Assembly (NCBI GenBank): GCA_012934845.2
Contig: WNNJ02000572.1
Location: 40,733-104,732, forward strand
Direction: 5' to 3'
Source of the DNA: Pomphorhynchus laevis
Taxonomy: Eukaryota > Acanthocephala > Palaeacanthocephala > Echinorhynchida > Pomphorhynchidae
DNA: 64,000 bases
Both the position numbers and the translations under genes were made by a program. The notes below the pieces were generated by a model. The model ran no database searches and was not told the origin of the DNA. It saw only the letters and a list, made by a program, of their open reading frames with translations. How positions within the stretch are numbered: the stretch's first letter is position 1; each line of letters begins with the position of its first letter. Positions 26,760 to 35,647 of the stretch are shown piece by piece.

Positions 26760-28845
26760 CTTAATGTTTCGTTTGAATCAGTATTGCTCGAGATTGCGAA
26801 TAGCAATTCTTTCTATATGTTTGGGTAGGTGTTTGAATCGAGCATATTCTTCAGCCTGCAAACTCTCGTCACTCCTAGACGGTCATGTGATAGCCGGCAG
26901 CCATCGTCAGTAAGATGAACTATCACACGCCGTTTCGGCTGCCTCTGTGACATTGTAAAAATGCATTTCCGACATCTAGCTTAAATTGTTGGTGGCGTTA
27001 GCTCTTAAATCCTACAATTTGCAATGCAGACCATCATTAACAACCAGAGGATCAAACTTTCGGATGCTTGACTGTAAGAAACCGAGATTGAGCGAATCAA
27101 TTCTTACAGTCAAGCATCCGAAAGTTTGATTCTCTGGTTGTTAATGATGGTATGCATTGCAAATTGTAGGATTTAAAAGCTAACGCCACCAACAATTTAA
27201 GCTAGATGTCGGAAATGCATTTTCACAATATCACAGAGGCAGCCGAAACGGCGTGTGATAGTTCATCTTACTGACGAAGGCTGCCGACTATCACATGACC
27301 ATCTAGGAGTGACGAGAGTTTGCAGACTGAAGAATATGCTCGATTCAAACACCTACCGATATATATTCTCACAAAAGTGTCATATTCAATCTTTAAATTA
27401 TTAGGTAACTGTTATACTGCAATTGTATAATATAGTCTACATCTTTTTATTTTCTAAAAGTATCTAAATATCTTTATGCTTTAAATTTATTTATAAAGTG
27501 ATCGGTGATGCAACTGTCGATGAAATTGATTTAATGTGGTCAATTAGTAAACAAATTGAAGGACATTCAATCTGTGCGCTTGGGGACGCTGCTGCTTGGC
27601 CTGTTCAGGTAATTATATATATGCATTTTTGATTGATCATCTCTTCTTTTAATCCATATAATAGAGCACTAAAGTTTTATTATTAATTTACCTAATAACT
27701 CTTAAAATTTAATTAAAACATATATTATTTAAGGTAAAAATTAAAATAAATACGATTTTATATATAATTTAGATAATTAATTTTAAATTTGATATAACTT
27801 TTGTCCTTATTAGACTAGATATCATACTGCGAAATCTAGTTGTTGTTTTGTTTGATGATTCTGCCGATGCCGTTTATCATGTTCTGCTCATAATGTCATG
27901 TGCATTTTAAATAATTATCCCATCTTGACATTCCATCCACTACATATATGTAACTAAACATTTATAATTAATGGTTTATTTAATAAACATGTTTAAGAAT
28001 TTTGCATGAAAAGGGTCACTGAGATTGACCGAAACGTCAAATAAATTATTAAAGTTCTCGTGTAGGTAAAATGCTTTTCAAAACTAGCATAAGTTAGCAC
28101 ACGAATGCAATACTACATATTATAATGAGATTTAACACAGTATTTCATTTTGAAGTAAAATTAAAATTTACTTTACACATTTATCATTTTCATTTTAATT
28201 GTATCTTTTTATCATTAAATATTTAATAATCTAACATTGTTTTAATAGTCATTTTTGCTATAAAACATTAGTTTCTAAAAATTCATTTTAAGTTTGTTCA
28301 GACATCATTGAATATATTATTGTCTGATAAAATAATATACTTTTATTTGCAAATGCGATAATATATACATTCATATAAAATATTTCTTTATAGACAATTA
28401 AAGATACAAAGAAGTTTTTAAAATTGTATTATTTGAATGACAGCTGTCGCGTTTATCTGGCTTAAAAAGGGATACAAACACAACCGATTTAAAAACACCG
28501 CTTTGACAACAGTATTATATGTATGGCACATAAGTGTTAATAATAGTAAATAGCTTTTAACAAAGTACATCATACAACGTATAAGAAAGATCAAATAACG
28601 TTTACTATATATAACGTATAATAAATAGCATATAACGTATACGCTATCTTATAAATGACGTCAAAATCTTAACAATATTTGTATATTTTGCAACCTGATG
28701 AACTTATCAAATTTGTGAATTATAGCATAATATTTTCCTTGTTCAGGGTTTAATTCGTCATTTTCGGGGTGAGATGGAGAGCAGAATTGCAAGGCATAAC
28801 GAAAATAAATCCATCGAACCATGTACGATGCAACAGCGCAATTAA
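10519..28845 (+). CDS. NDUFV1: NADH:ubiquinone oxidoreductase 51-kDa flavoprotein 1 (complex I), 11 exons, 5' exon missing
   Basis: This subunit of complex I binds NADH and FMN, takes two electrons from NADH and passes them to the N3 [4Fe-4S] cluster in the matrix arm of the mitochondrial inner-membrane complex. Exons: 10519-10608, 10688-10836, 18912-19045, 19102-19166, 19336-19440, 19601-19792, 21290-21456, 24859-25012, 25073-25127, 27499-27608, 28747-28845. All introns are GT/AG and the lengths sum to 1320 nt, one uninterrupted frame of 439 residues plus TAA. The FMN/NADH glycine motifs are intact ([22 protein letters not shown]). The cluster ligands are present: SCGQ, CTPC and ICALGD, across exons 8-10. 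The protein matches the animal family from the region equivalent to human residue 31 onward. The start codon and targeting peptide lie upstream and were not found. Introns range from 56 bp to about 8 kb, and the large ones hold mobile elements. Confidence 0.96.
10688..10836 (+). CDS. NDUFV1: NDUFV1 exon 2 (FMN-binding glycine loop)
   Basis: It encodes [13 protein letters not shown] and [11 protein letters not shown], the glycine-rich loop that holds FMN, then [11 protein letters not shown]. The donor is gtaagt; the exon ends in phase 2, matching the next exon more than 8 kb away. Confidence 0.95.
11394..11457. repeat. (TA)n microsatellite
   Basis: An uninterrupted AT dinucleotide run of about 64 bp in NDUFV1 intron 2. 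Its short flanking open frame is not a gene. Confidence 0.97.
11617..11645 (-). ncRNA. Hammerhead ribozyme core, opposed copy
   Basis: The reverse complement of 11617-11645 has the same core, CTGAAGA, T, a stem of GATGCC against AGCATC with one mismatch, and GAAA. It is the mirror arm of the core at 11714-11742. Confidence 0.55.
11714..11742 (+). ncRNA. Hammerhead ribozyme core (PLE type)
   Basis: CTGAAGA (11714-11720), one T, a perfect six-pair stem II of GATGCC and GGCATC with loop AGCTA, then GAAA (11739-11742). CUGANGA...GAAA is the conserved hammerhead core. One extra base before stem II also occurs in some natural hammerheads. Stems I and III were not resolved by eye. Confidence 0.65.
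12021..14983. repeat. 14-bp minisatellite array, about 210 units
   Basis: The unit AGGGCAATATCAAG is repeated head to tail for nearly 3 kb inside NDUFV1 intron 2. The left 350 bp and the last 60 bp are diverged. The interior blocks (about 12373-13476 and 13556-14922) look identical from unit to unit. A variant with ATGACA marks both edges of the first block (near 12357-12376 and 13477), which hints at duplication of larger blocks. The unit has no stop in any forward frame and 14 is not a multiple of three, so every forward frame reads the same 14-residue peptide. The long open frames here (369 and 532 codons) come from the repeat and are not genes. Confidence 0.98.
15460..15870 (-). mobile_element. 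Possible PLE GIY-YIG remnant
   Basis: On the minus strand a partly open frame reads [20 protein letters not shown], then [19 protein letters not shown]. That is the spacing of a PLE GIY-YIG region (paired cysteines, then C...DIIYQIT), but there is no clear YIG core. Weak call. Confidence 0.3.
16400..18262 (+). mobile_element. CR1/L2-like LINE, 5'-truncated and decayed
   Basis: Several frames on the plus strand give successive parts of a LINE ORF2. They are the lead into RT ([36 protein letters not shown], 16830-16980), [15 protein letters not shown] (near 17070), [20 protein letters not shown] (near 17240), the NPDKSKIM block ending near 17492, and the C-terminal block (17646-18182). The C-terminal block ends [20 protein letters not shown], typical of CR1/L2-type LINEs. 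The RT catalytic box is changed ([10 protein letters not shown] where YADD is usual). At least four frame changes separate the parts. The 3' end runs into TTATTATTATAA-type simple sequence near 18250, as CR1-like tails do. It lies in NDUFV1 intron 2 in the sense orientation. Confidence 0.8.
18912..19045 (+). CDS. NDUFV1: NDUFV1 exon 3
   Basis: It encodes [20 protein letters not shown] and [14 protein letters not shown], among the most conserved blocks of the family and part of the FMN/NADH site. The acceptor is attaag. The donor is the weak-looking gttagc at 19046, supported by the phase fit to exon 4 (a split alanine codon). Confidence 0.95.
19102..19166 (+). CDS. NDUFV1: NDUFV1 exon 4
   Basis: A 65-nt exon behind a 56-bp intron; it encodes [20 protein letters not shown]. 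The acceptor is aacag and the donor gtacat; it ends in phase 0. Confidence 0.92.
19336..19440 (+). CDS. NDUFV1: NDUFV1 exon 5 (NADH-binding loop)
   Basis: It encodes [20 protein letters not shown] and [13 protein letters not shown], the second glycine-rich loop. The donor is gtaagt; phase 0 on both sides. Confidence 0.95.
19601..19792 (+). CDS. NDUFV1: NDUFV1 exon 6
   Basis: It encodes [40 protein letters not shown] and [13 protein letters not shown]. The acceptor is atttag and the donor gtatat. Phase 0 on both sides. Confidence 0.95.
20290..21060. repeat. Dispersed repeat and PLE-like tail
   Basis: In NDUFV1 intron 6, 20400-20560 shares GAATTGACTAATAAATAA and a downstream cctaacatagcag motif with copies near 31368-31480 (inverted), 42180-42245 and 9275-9350. 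The next part, 20580-20640, resembles 9530-9600. At 20843-21040 (+) is a 65-codon frame of unknown nature. The segment is probably the 3' part of a PLE family. Confidence 0.5.
21290..21456 (+). CDS. NDUFV1: NDUFV1 exon 7
   Basis: It encodes [30 protein letters not shown] and [13 protein letters not shown]. The acceptor is ttctag and the donor gttgtt, a weak donor supported by the phase (2) and by continuity with exon 8. Confidence 0.93.
22250..23230 (+). pseudogene. Decayed coding remnant of unknown family
   Basis: Within NDUFV1 intron 7, coding-like stretches occur on the plus strand, such as [16 protein letters not shown] (near 22780) and [20 protein letters not shown] with [14 protein letters not shown] (22952-23224). 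They lie in different frames with interruptions, so the copy is dead. The vocabulary looks like a real, once-selected protein, but I recognise no family and no RT, integrase or protease motif. It could be the structural part of an old mobile element or a captured gene. Confidence 0.35.
23231..24858. other. Intron 7 remainder, nothing recognised
   Basis: AT-rich DNA without readable motifs on either strand, up to the acceptor of NDUFV1 exon 8. Confidence 0.5.
24859..25012 (+). CDS. NDUFV1: NDUFV1 exon 8 (first N3 cluster ligand)
   Basis: It encodes [35 protein letters not shown] and [10 protein letters not shown]; this cysteine is the first ligand of the N3 iron-sulfur cluster. The acceptor is ttttag and the donor gtctga. 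Confidence 0.95.
25073..25127 (+). CDS. NDUFV1: NDUFV1 exon 9 (CTPCREG)
   Basis: A 55-nt exon encoding [18 protein letters not shown], with two further cluster cysteines. The acceptor is tattag and the donor gtgaga; it ends in phase 1. Confidence 0.94.
25128..26678. other. Intron 9 left part, nothing recognised
   Basis: AT-rich, with short chance frames only. No RT motif or strong repeat was seen before the AT run at 26679. Confidence 0.5.
26679..26757. repeat. (AT)n microsatellite
   Basis: An uninterrupted AT run of about 79 bp, 70 bp left of the long foldback in NDUFV1 intron 9. Confidence 0.97.
26824..27357. mobile_element. Long foldback element, two 257-bp arms around a 20-bp loop
   Basis: 26824-27080 and 27101-27357 are near-perfect reverse complements (a few mismatches, for example AGCCGGCAGCCATCG against CGAAGGCTGCCGACT). 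The loop is 27081-27100. The element has no coding capacity and is GC-richer than its surroundings. It looks like a foldback or MITE-type non-autonomous DNA transposon. The arm tips read GGTAGGTGTTTGAATCG. No clear target-site duplication was found, partly because AT-rich simple sequence flanks both sides. In the NDUFV1 pre-mRNA it would form a 257-pair hairpin between exons 9 and 10. Confidence 0.9.
27499..27608 (+). CDS. NDUFV1: NDUFV1 exon 10 (last cluster ligand)
   Basis: It encodes [20 protein letters not shown] and [16 protein letters not shown]; the cysteine of ICALGD is the fourth cluster ligand. The intron before it holds a 79-bp AT microsatellite and a 534-bp foldback. The donor is gtaatt. 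Confidence 0.95.
27609..28746. other. NDUFV1 intron 10, nothing certain
   Basis: AT-rich intron. Near 28018-28050 the motif CTGAGATTGACCGAAACGTC resembles a hammerhead core with a base missing and may be a worn PLE end. Confidence 0.4.
28747..28845 (+). CDS. NDUFV1: NDUFV1 last exon
   Basis: It encodes [20 protein letters not shown] and a short divergent tail ending in TAA at 28843-28845. The acceptor is ttcag. An AATAAA lies near 29275, rather far to be certain as the polyadenylation signal. Confidence 0.93.
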   Translation, partial: GLIRHFRGEMESRIARHNENKSIEPCTMQQRN

Positions 28846-29302
28846 TATCGAAAATATGTTATAATCATGGTTAGTTGATATCCTCACCACTTATATGTAT
28901 TGGGTAGGTAGCAAATAAGAAGAATGTTAAAATTCAGATTCCAACTATATATTTACCAAAAATCACAAATTTTATGTTTTATTAACTTAACTGTAGTTCC
29001 TTTATTATAATAGAATATAACAACGACAATATAATTTGAGTACGCTTTCTTTCTTATATTAATATTGAACTGAATATAACATTGAAGTGAACATTTAAAG
29101 CAAACTAACAAAATATTACACACCATTGTAGCTGTTGGCAAGAATGCTTACTCTATACTAAATATAAATCAGGTATATATACAAATAAGATATCGTTTTT
29201 GAGGGTTTTTAAGAAACTATTCATAGGAAAAGGTATTTAGCACAAATGAAATATTCTCTCTTCGGAACCAAGAATAAATAAATTGTAAAATGGCTATATT
29301 TC

Positions 29303-29700
29303 AGATCTGGTTTATTTTCCCCCAGGGAAAATGGACCAGATAAATAATGACATTTTTTACTGCATTGAAGCCTATACTAGGATATAGAGATATGAAGAGA
29401 TGTTAGAGGTTTACAGACAGAAAAGAAAATTAAAAAGGCAAGTGAAATGTGAATTTTGTTTAATAGACATGTGAGAGATAAAGTGCAAGAAAATAAGTGC
29501 TGTCTTTAAATTCTATAATAAAGACTGCAATCAACACAAGACAAATCCTCCTTCCCATTCCTTCTTTCCTCCCTTTCCCCTTTCCCCTTGCCTCTTTCCC
29601 CCAAAAATAAGAAAAAATAGATAGATACCCCCCTCTGAAAAACATTTTAGGGGGAAAATAAACCGTTTCATTCTAGGGAAAAATAAATCAGGTCCTATAT
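29303..29700. repeat. MITE-like dispersed repeat, copy 1
   Basis: 29325-29533 recurs at 31132-31330 with few differences (GGGAAAATGGACCAGATAAA at the start of both). In this copy the ends form an imperfect inverted repeat, AGATCTGGTTTATTTTCCC (29304) against GGGAAAAATAAATCAGGTCC (29677). That is the layout of a small non-autonomous DNA element. An A/G-rich, C/T-poor strand bias marks the middle. The short frame at 29460-29645 (-) is not a gene. Confidence 0.55.
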
Positions 29701-30174
29701 TTATTTAACTACTGTAACCATCACCAAGGATATAAACAACAAATAATTGCTACTGTCAATCTGAATAAATTAAGAATTTATTAAATAAAAACAGTACATT
29801 TAAGTTCATATGAAACAAATTTCAAATATTAACGTTTAATACGCTCTTCTGCTCATCCAGGCAATTATAGGAAGCATATTTTACCTCTCAGTATAACCGA
29901 CTTTACATAACGAACAATGTAATCAAAACAACAATAAAATTTATTTTTATTGATTAATGGAGAAAAAGAATAAATTTAAAAATAGAATTGTCATGGTAAA
30001 CACAAATAAAATTACTTGCACAACCTCCACATATTAAAAAACAAATTCACTGATTCAAAATGTTCTATTTTAACATTATAAAATTTTACATATATATTCT
30101 AATTGATTTGTTTTTTATATACTCATCATTATTAAATTCTTTTTTTTAATAAATCCCCTTTTAAGAATCTATAT

Positions 30175-30340
30175 AGCTGTTCTGATTGACGAATATGAGT
30201 AGGAGTACAGACCACTCAACAGAAACGCGTTGAGCACTACAATACACCTATTCAAATAGCTGTTCTGATTGACGATTATGAGTAGGAGTACATACCACTC
30301 AACACAAACGCGTTGAGCACTACAATACATCTATTCCAAC
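30175..30340. repeat. 83-bp tandem duplication
   Basis: Two head-to-tail copies start at 30175 and 30258 (AGCTGTTCTGATTGACGA) and differ at a few bases. Each unit contains the hairpin CTCAACAGAAACGCGTTGAG or its variant. Confidence 0.85.
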
Positions 30341-30429
30341 TAATATTAAAACACATAGATTGCCATGGCAGCTTTATATCTGTTTAACAAATTTAAAACA
30401 TTTTGACATTATTGATATCAAATGCAACC

Positions 30430-31035
30430 TATATTTGAAGACAAATCCCATTATCCTTATTCTTATCTTTTAGCTTCTCGAAAGAACACCAAATAGCTTA
30501 GTATTGCGTCCTGGTTTTTAAAATTTAGAGTGAATGAAATTGCTTTTGGCTGGGTTTAAAGACAAACCCACTTAGACAGGTGCCTATCAATCCCATTCAC
30601 TATAAATTTTATTTTGTCTTTGAATCTTTTATCAAACAAGAATCTCTTATGTACATCAGTGATATATTATCAGCTTAAAACGTATTACTAGTGTTTATAT
30701 CTATCCAAGACACCTTGTTATTGTCATATGCGAGATTGTCGATAAAAAGAAACACTTGTGGAAGTTTTTGGGATAGCTTGTTAAAGAAATCATTGTCTTC
30801 TTCAAGGTATAAACTAATACTCTAAAATTCCCCACACTCGAAGCAGAGTGTTCAACACGTTGCATCTAATGTTGAACACTCACACACTCGACACATCTTT
30901 ATTCAACGTTTCAATTACTAGGTCGAGTGTGAGGCTGTCGAAAGCTGCTGACACATCCACGGAATCTTCGGTAACAAAACTCTGCAAGGCCATGACCAAG
31001 TGTACAGTTCCTCTACTACTACGAAACTCATGAAT
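30430..31035 (-). mobile_element. LINE reverse-transcriptase fragment
   Basis: Near 31035-30890 the minus strand reads HEFRSSRGTVHLVMAL and DSVDVSAAFDSLTLDLVI, the FRxxRGT and DVSxAFD boxes around RT motif A. Further on, near 30600-30480, it reads IDRHLSKWV and QPKAISFTLNF, like the thumb region. The catalytic YADD part is not readable and there are many interruptions. Probably a jockey- or CR1-type LINE. Confidence 0.55.
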
Positions 31036-31127
31036 ATATTCATTTAATAATTCCCAAGACTCGTAATGACGAGACAGAAATAGATCATCACCATATTATT
31101 AATATTGTGATTTGTCTAGTTTCCCAA

Positions 31128-31365
31128 GGGAAAATGGACCAGATAAATAATGACATTTTTTTACTACATTGAAGCCTATACTAGGATATAGAGAGATGAA
31201 GAGATGTTAGAGTTTTACAGACAGAAAAGAATATTAAAAAGGCAAGTGAAATGTGAATTTTGTTTAATAGACATGTGAGAGATAAAGTGCAAGAAAATAA
31301 GTGATGTCTTTAAATTGTATAATAAAGACTGCAATAATAAAGACTGCAATTCTATAATAAAGACC
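31128..31365. repeat. MITE-like dispersed repeat, copy 2
   Basis: A partial second copy of the repeat at 29325-29533, same orientation, lacking the right end. Its tail shows a small local duplication of aataaagactgcaat (31320-31360). It runs directly into the inverted copy of the dispersed repeat that starts at 31368. Confidence 0.65.
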
Positions 31366-31367
31366 CG

Positions 31368-31650
31368 CTGCTATGTTGGGTAGAGGAGTTAGAGGCAGAA
31401 ACCTGATAGCATAGCAGTTCCTCTTGATGACCTCTAATTCTTATTCTGATACAACGTCTGTTATTTATTAGTCAATTCATAAAAATGACTTTTTAAATTT
31501 AAATTGCTTATTTTAACTTGATTTAAATTATAGAAAATCTAAAAACAATTATTAATTTTATTATTTAATTATTAAATTTTGATTTAGCATTATTATGTTT
31601 TGTTTATAATTATATTAAATACGTAGACTCAGTTAGCTGATTTAATCCTT
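31368..31650 (-). repeat. Dispersed repeat, inverted copy
   Basis: The reverse complement matches 41985-42245 over much of its length (both share GAATTGACTAATAAATAACA and the AGCTGA...GTCTACGTATTTAAT end). It also partly matches 20400-20560. It has no coding content. Confidence 0.65.
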
Positions 31651-33610
31651 AGTCATTGACATCCATTGACCCTTTAGAAGAAATTACATATATGCATGCA
31701 ACATCCGACAGGCTGCTAGCAGTGAAGCAATCTGTCTAAACGCGATTTGCTCTTGGATTTCCTCGTTGATCAACTTGATGGCATTCGTGAACGCCGAAAT
31801 GACATTAGAAGACGTATTATGCATGATGGCCACGCATCCAAGAGATCTTCAAGTGTAATATTCTCTTCTAATCGGTAGATATACTGGAGAGTAAGCTTCA
31901 ACCTCATATTAAGTTGCACATCGTCAAGCACATCATTGTATTGGCTAGATGCTTATGTTTTATTTATTTTACTACAACCCTAATGCGAGTTGATTTAATC
32001 CACTTGTAACCTGCTACTCTCCAAGACCGAAATATGGTCTTCTTTGCTGTTGACCATTATTTGTTTGAGAAAATCTCGTTAGACAGCAATTTCCATAGCA
32101 TCACCCTTCAATAACTCTTCATAGATTTGATCTTGAAGTTGCGCATGTTAAACTGCCTTTGATAAGACAAATTAGGGTTAACTGTTAATTAACCCCCATA
32201 GATCGAACCGCATAGCTGATTTTAATATGTAACGCCTTAGAATTGTATTTTGGCAAATGTGATATTTTTGTCAACGGATGGTTATTTTCTAAATTAATAG
32301 CTAATTCATTTTTAAGATTATATAAACAATTATAATTTAAAAAATGACAATTAATTATTAGTAAAATTCGGAAATTTTAACAAATTTTATAAAATAATGC
32401 TAAATATTTTATAAATATTTAAATACTTTAATAACATTTTATATTATTAAATTTTATATTATTAAAACTATACATGCTACCATTCACACTCAATTCGTTA
32501 AATATTTTCATATTCACATGCATTCACTCATATAATTTAAAGTTTTAATTATATTTTTATTTAGTTTAAATATTTTAAGTTTGTTGTTGTATGCTTGTAT
32601 AAAGTCCAGCCTACTAAGTAGTCTTGGTGGACTGGAATTTATTTTTTCTTTTTCATTTCTTGTTTCCATGCCCGGTATACAAGCTTATTCCCGTCATTGA
32701 TCCTTTTCGTTCTGTATTTTAATTATTTTAATTTAGTATTTTTTAATTGAATTGCGATGTATGAAATTGATTGGTAACCTGTATTACGCCGAAATTAGGT
32801 TCTTATTAGTGGAATTATGTCATCCCTGATTTTGTCAATCACGGATCCCATATGCTTATTTTTAAAAATAAAAATAATTATTTTTAAAAATATGCTGTTT
32901 ATTAAAAAACTTTTTAAAAAACGTTTTTTATAAAAATAACAAAAATCATAAGCTTATTTAAAGTCTTTAGTCCCCTGTTTATCCCCCTTTACTTCATTTG
33001 TCAATTTTAATTATATTTTATCCACCTTAACCCCCGCCTTTCTCTCTTTAATGTACAATCTAAAAATTATACATAATATTTTTAAATAACAGCGAGTTTT
33101 TTGGAAAGAAAGTCTGAAAATAGAATCAAATGACAAAATGAAGTAAATTAAGTTAAAGATGATAAATAGGGATTTACTAGGCGAAGGGGGAGTTAAATAG
33201 TTTAAAGAGGATAAAAGTGAGCCAAAGTGGGTAAATGGGGTAAAATGGATTATCGTGGGATTTAAGGTATAAAAAGGGATATAAAATGTTAAAATCGCTA
33301 TAAAAGAATTAAATGTAATGGTATTCTTGCAGATATGATAAAACCTATTGCAAGCTTAAAATAAGTTTATTATTTCTGTTATCTTAAAAAATCAATTTTA
33401 TTCATCAAATTCTTCCGGATCTGAAAATTGATTTTTCTTATTTTTATTGTCTAAATTCCAATTTTTATTGTCAAAATGGATGCTGTTTAAAGATACAATT
33501 TATCAATTAGAACTATAAAATTGAGGGATTTAAAAAATGTAAAAATAAATATACCTCATGACATCGATGTTTTCGTAAATTTTTATTCAAAATACGTGTT
33601 TATCATAAAA
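31651..33610. other. No recognised gene
   Basis: 31740-31860 (+) reads DLLLDFLVDQLDGIRERRND in one frame, coding-like but of unknown family and soon interrupted. 32000-33600 is AT-rich with oligo-A/T; 33130-33310 is purine-rich on the plus strand. No motif was recognised. Confidence 0.4.
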
Positions 33611-33616
33611 TTAATC

Positions 33617-33861
33617 TGTGAAATGTAAGGATATTATATGCTCTATGCTTTAATCCTAAGCATTTGTTTGCAAACTAGTGTACGAATATCGTTACGAACC
33701 AGTTGCAACACACCACCAACATTATCCTGTGCCTAAGTCGGCGCAGGATAATGTTGGTGGTTATATCGTGTTGCGACTTTATGACGATATTCGTACATTA
33801 GTTTGCAGACACATGTTTAGAATTGAAGCATAAAGCAATATAACATCCTTACATTTAGCAA
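33617..33861. repeat. Foldback element, arms of about 115 bp
   Basis: Two arms (33617-33724 and about 33738-33861) are imperfect reverse complements, meeting at ATTATCCTG and CAGGATAAT around a short GC-rich centre. Mismatches and small length differences are more frequent than in the foldback at 26824, so this copy appears older. It has no coding capacity. Confidence 0.8.
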
Positions 33862-34029
33862 ATTTAATGACCTGCTCTGAATTCTATTTCATAAAATTAA
33901 TGTAGCGATATAGCCGTGTGATAATCTTTTTCAGAAATCTTGGAGCTTAAAACCGTAAAGATCCTTAACTTTTACCGATAGTTTATAGACAACATTTTCT
34001 ACCACGAACTCAAGATTTTAAAAATCATG

Positions 34030-34210
34030 TGTACCAATTTACAAATAAACTCCTAGCCGTCAATACACTGACATCAACGCGTACAAATATGCTAAGACCA
34101 TTATGTCGACAATCATGATCCACGAAACAATCTTTGTAGTCAGTCGGTTCTACAATCACGTATTCTTCTACAAACTCAAGACCATTCATATTTAACGTCA
34201 TGGTAGATCT
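34030..34210 (-). pseudogene. Short coding-like remnant, unknown
   Basis: An open stretch on the minus strand reads MTLNMNGLEFVEEYVIVEPT and DCFVDHDCRHNGLSIFV. It looks coding in composition, but no family was recognised and both ends fade into stops. Confidence 0.3.
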
Positions 34211-34644
34211 AGTTGTTGCTGCTGCCGTAAATTTTTATATCCTCAAATGTCCATTAATTTCTCATGATGTCATTGTCCTGTTATTTCCAAAACACATCAC
34301 TTCCTTTTTAATTCTTTGTAAAATATAATAATTACATATTATATAATTACTGATTACAAATTATAATAATTACTGACTAGATCTAAATTGCGAAAAGCTA
34401 AATATTAATGTATTGTTTTATATTGATTATTACAAAACAACTTTAAATTACTGTTTTCCTCTTCAAGCCGAGAGGCTGTAAGCGGCGTTAACAATAATTT
34501 TTACAGTTATTTTGATAAATGCAGCTTGACAAAAGTTATATTTTCAACTTGATCAATTTCAACTTGATCGATGTATATACCAAAATTATGTATTTCAAAA
34601 CTTAAAAGCTAGCGAAGAATCGAGAAGTGCCCAATATTTATTTT

Positions 34645-34672
34645 TTTCAACCACTACTGCGGTCATCATCAG
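34645..34672 (-). ncRNA. Hammerhead ribozyme core in a PLE end
   Basis: The reverse complement gives CTGATGA, one T, a stem of GACC against GGTT (one G-U pair) with a GCAGTAGT loop, then GAAA. The layout is the same as at 11714 and 49644. No RT lies directly next to it, so this is an isolated PLE end. Confidence 0.55.
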
Positions 34673-34927
34673 GAAAACAAATATAAACATATTGAAATAT
34701 ATATTTCCTTATATTATAATTGTCATATAGCACAGTGGATTACATTTACTATCAATGCATAAAAAGCTTTGTTTAATTTTTAATGTTATATTTACACATT
34801 TAATAATATGTCATTCAACCTTTCTGTAAAATCTGCGTGTGTACGATACACATTTCTATAAAGTTATCAAGATGAGTTTTAAAAACTCAAACATCCAAAA
34901 GTAAAATAATACGATAATATTAATTTA

Positions 34928-35101
34928 ATACGATACCATATTTATTTTCACGCAAACTTAATAATTATTATAAAATAATAATAATTAAGTTTTTGTTATA
35001 ATAAAATGGTACATTTTTGTTCTTTATTATAATTATTAAGCTAAAAAATGTAGGTATTGAATTGATTTTGTTTTTTTTATTTAAAAATATACATATATAA
35101 A
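34928..35101. repeat. Direct repeat left of the unknown frame
   Basis: The block beginning ACGATACCATATTTATTTTC is found again at 37085-37208, same orientation and almost identical, with its last part at 37256-37315. The two copies bracket the open frame at 35648-36613. Confidence 0.9.
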
Positions 35102-35647
35102 ATTTATCAAATAACTGTTTTCTCTCATTTTCTTCTTAGACGAAATTGAATGCTGGAAACCAGAAATTTTATTAAAAAGAAAAGAAACGTTTCATCCAAA
35201 ATTTCGATATTATCGCCGCCAGGAATAAATCATAAACTTAAGTTTATAATAAAGGGGAAATTAAGTTACCTGGTAGTAATTTTTAAGACTTTATTCTGAT
35301 TACGACAATTGTATCGGAATATCCAGTAGAAATTTTATTATGGGATTTTAAATAAAATCTCTCTGATGCCACTATTAATTTTAAATACAACAATATAAAA
35401 CAACGCTATATAATTGTATAATATAATATTATACAATATCTATTATTATACAATATTGTATTGTTTACAACAATATACTTCAATACGACAATATGTTGAT
35501 ATTTTGTTTTGTTATCATTTTTTGTGGATATTTTAAATTTAGCGCCATTTTTATGCACCATAATTAAGTAAAACACGGAGAGTTAAATTGAACAATTTGA
35601 TTGTAGTAAGTAATTTTTAAATTTTAACATAACATTTCCTTATTCCA

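Noticed and set aside
28018-28050. Hammerhead core at CTGAGATTGACCGAAACG
   Set aside because: One core base is missing and no stem II forms between the boxes; perhaps a worn PLE end.
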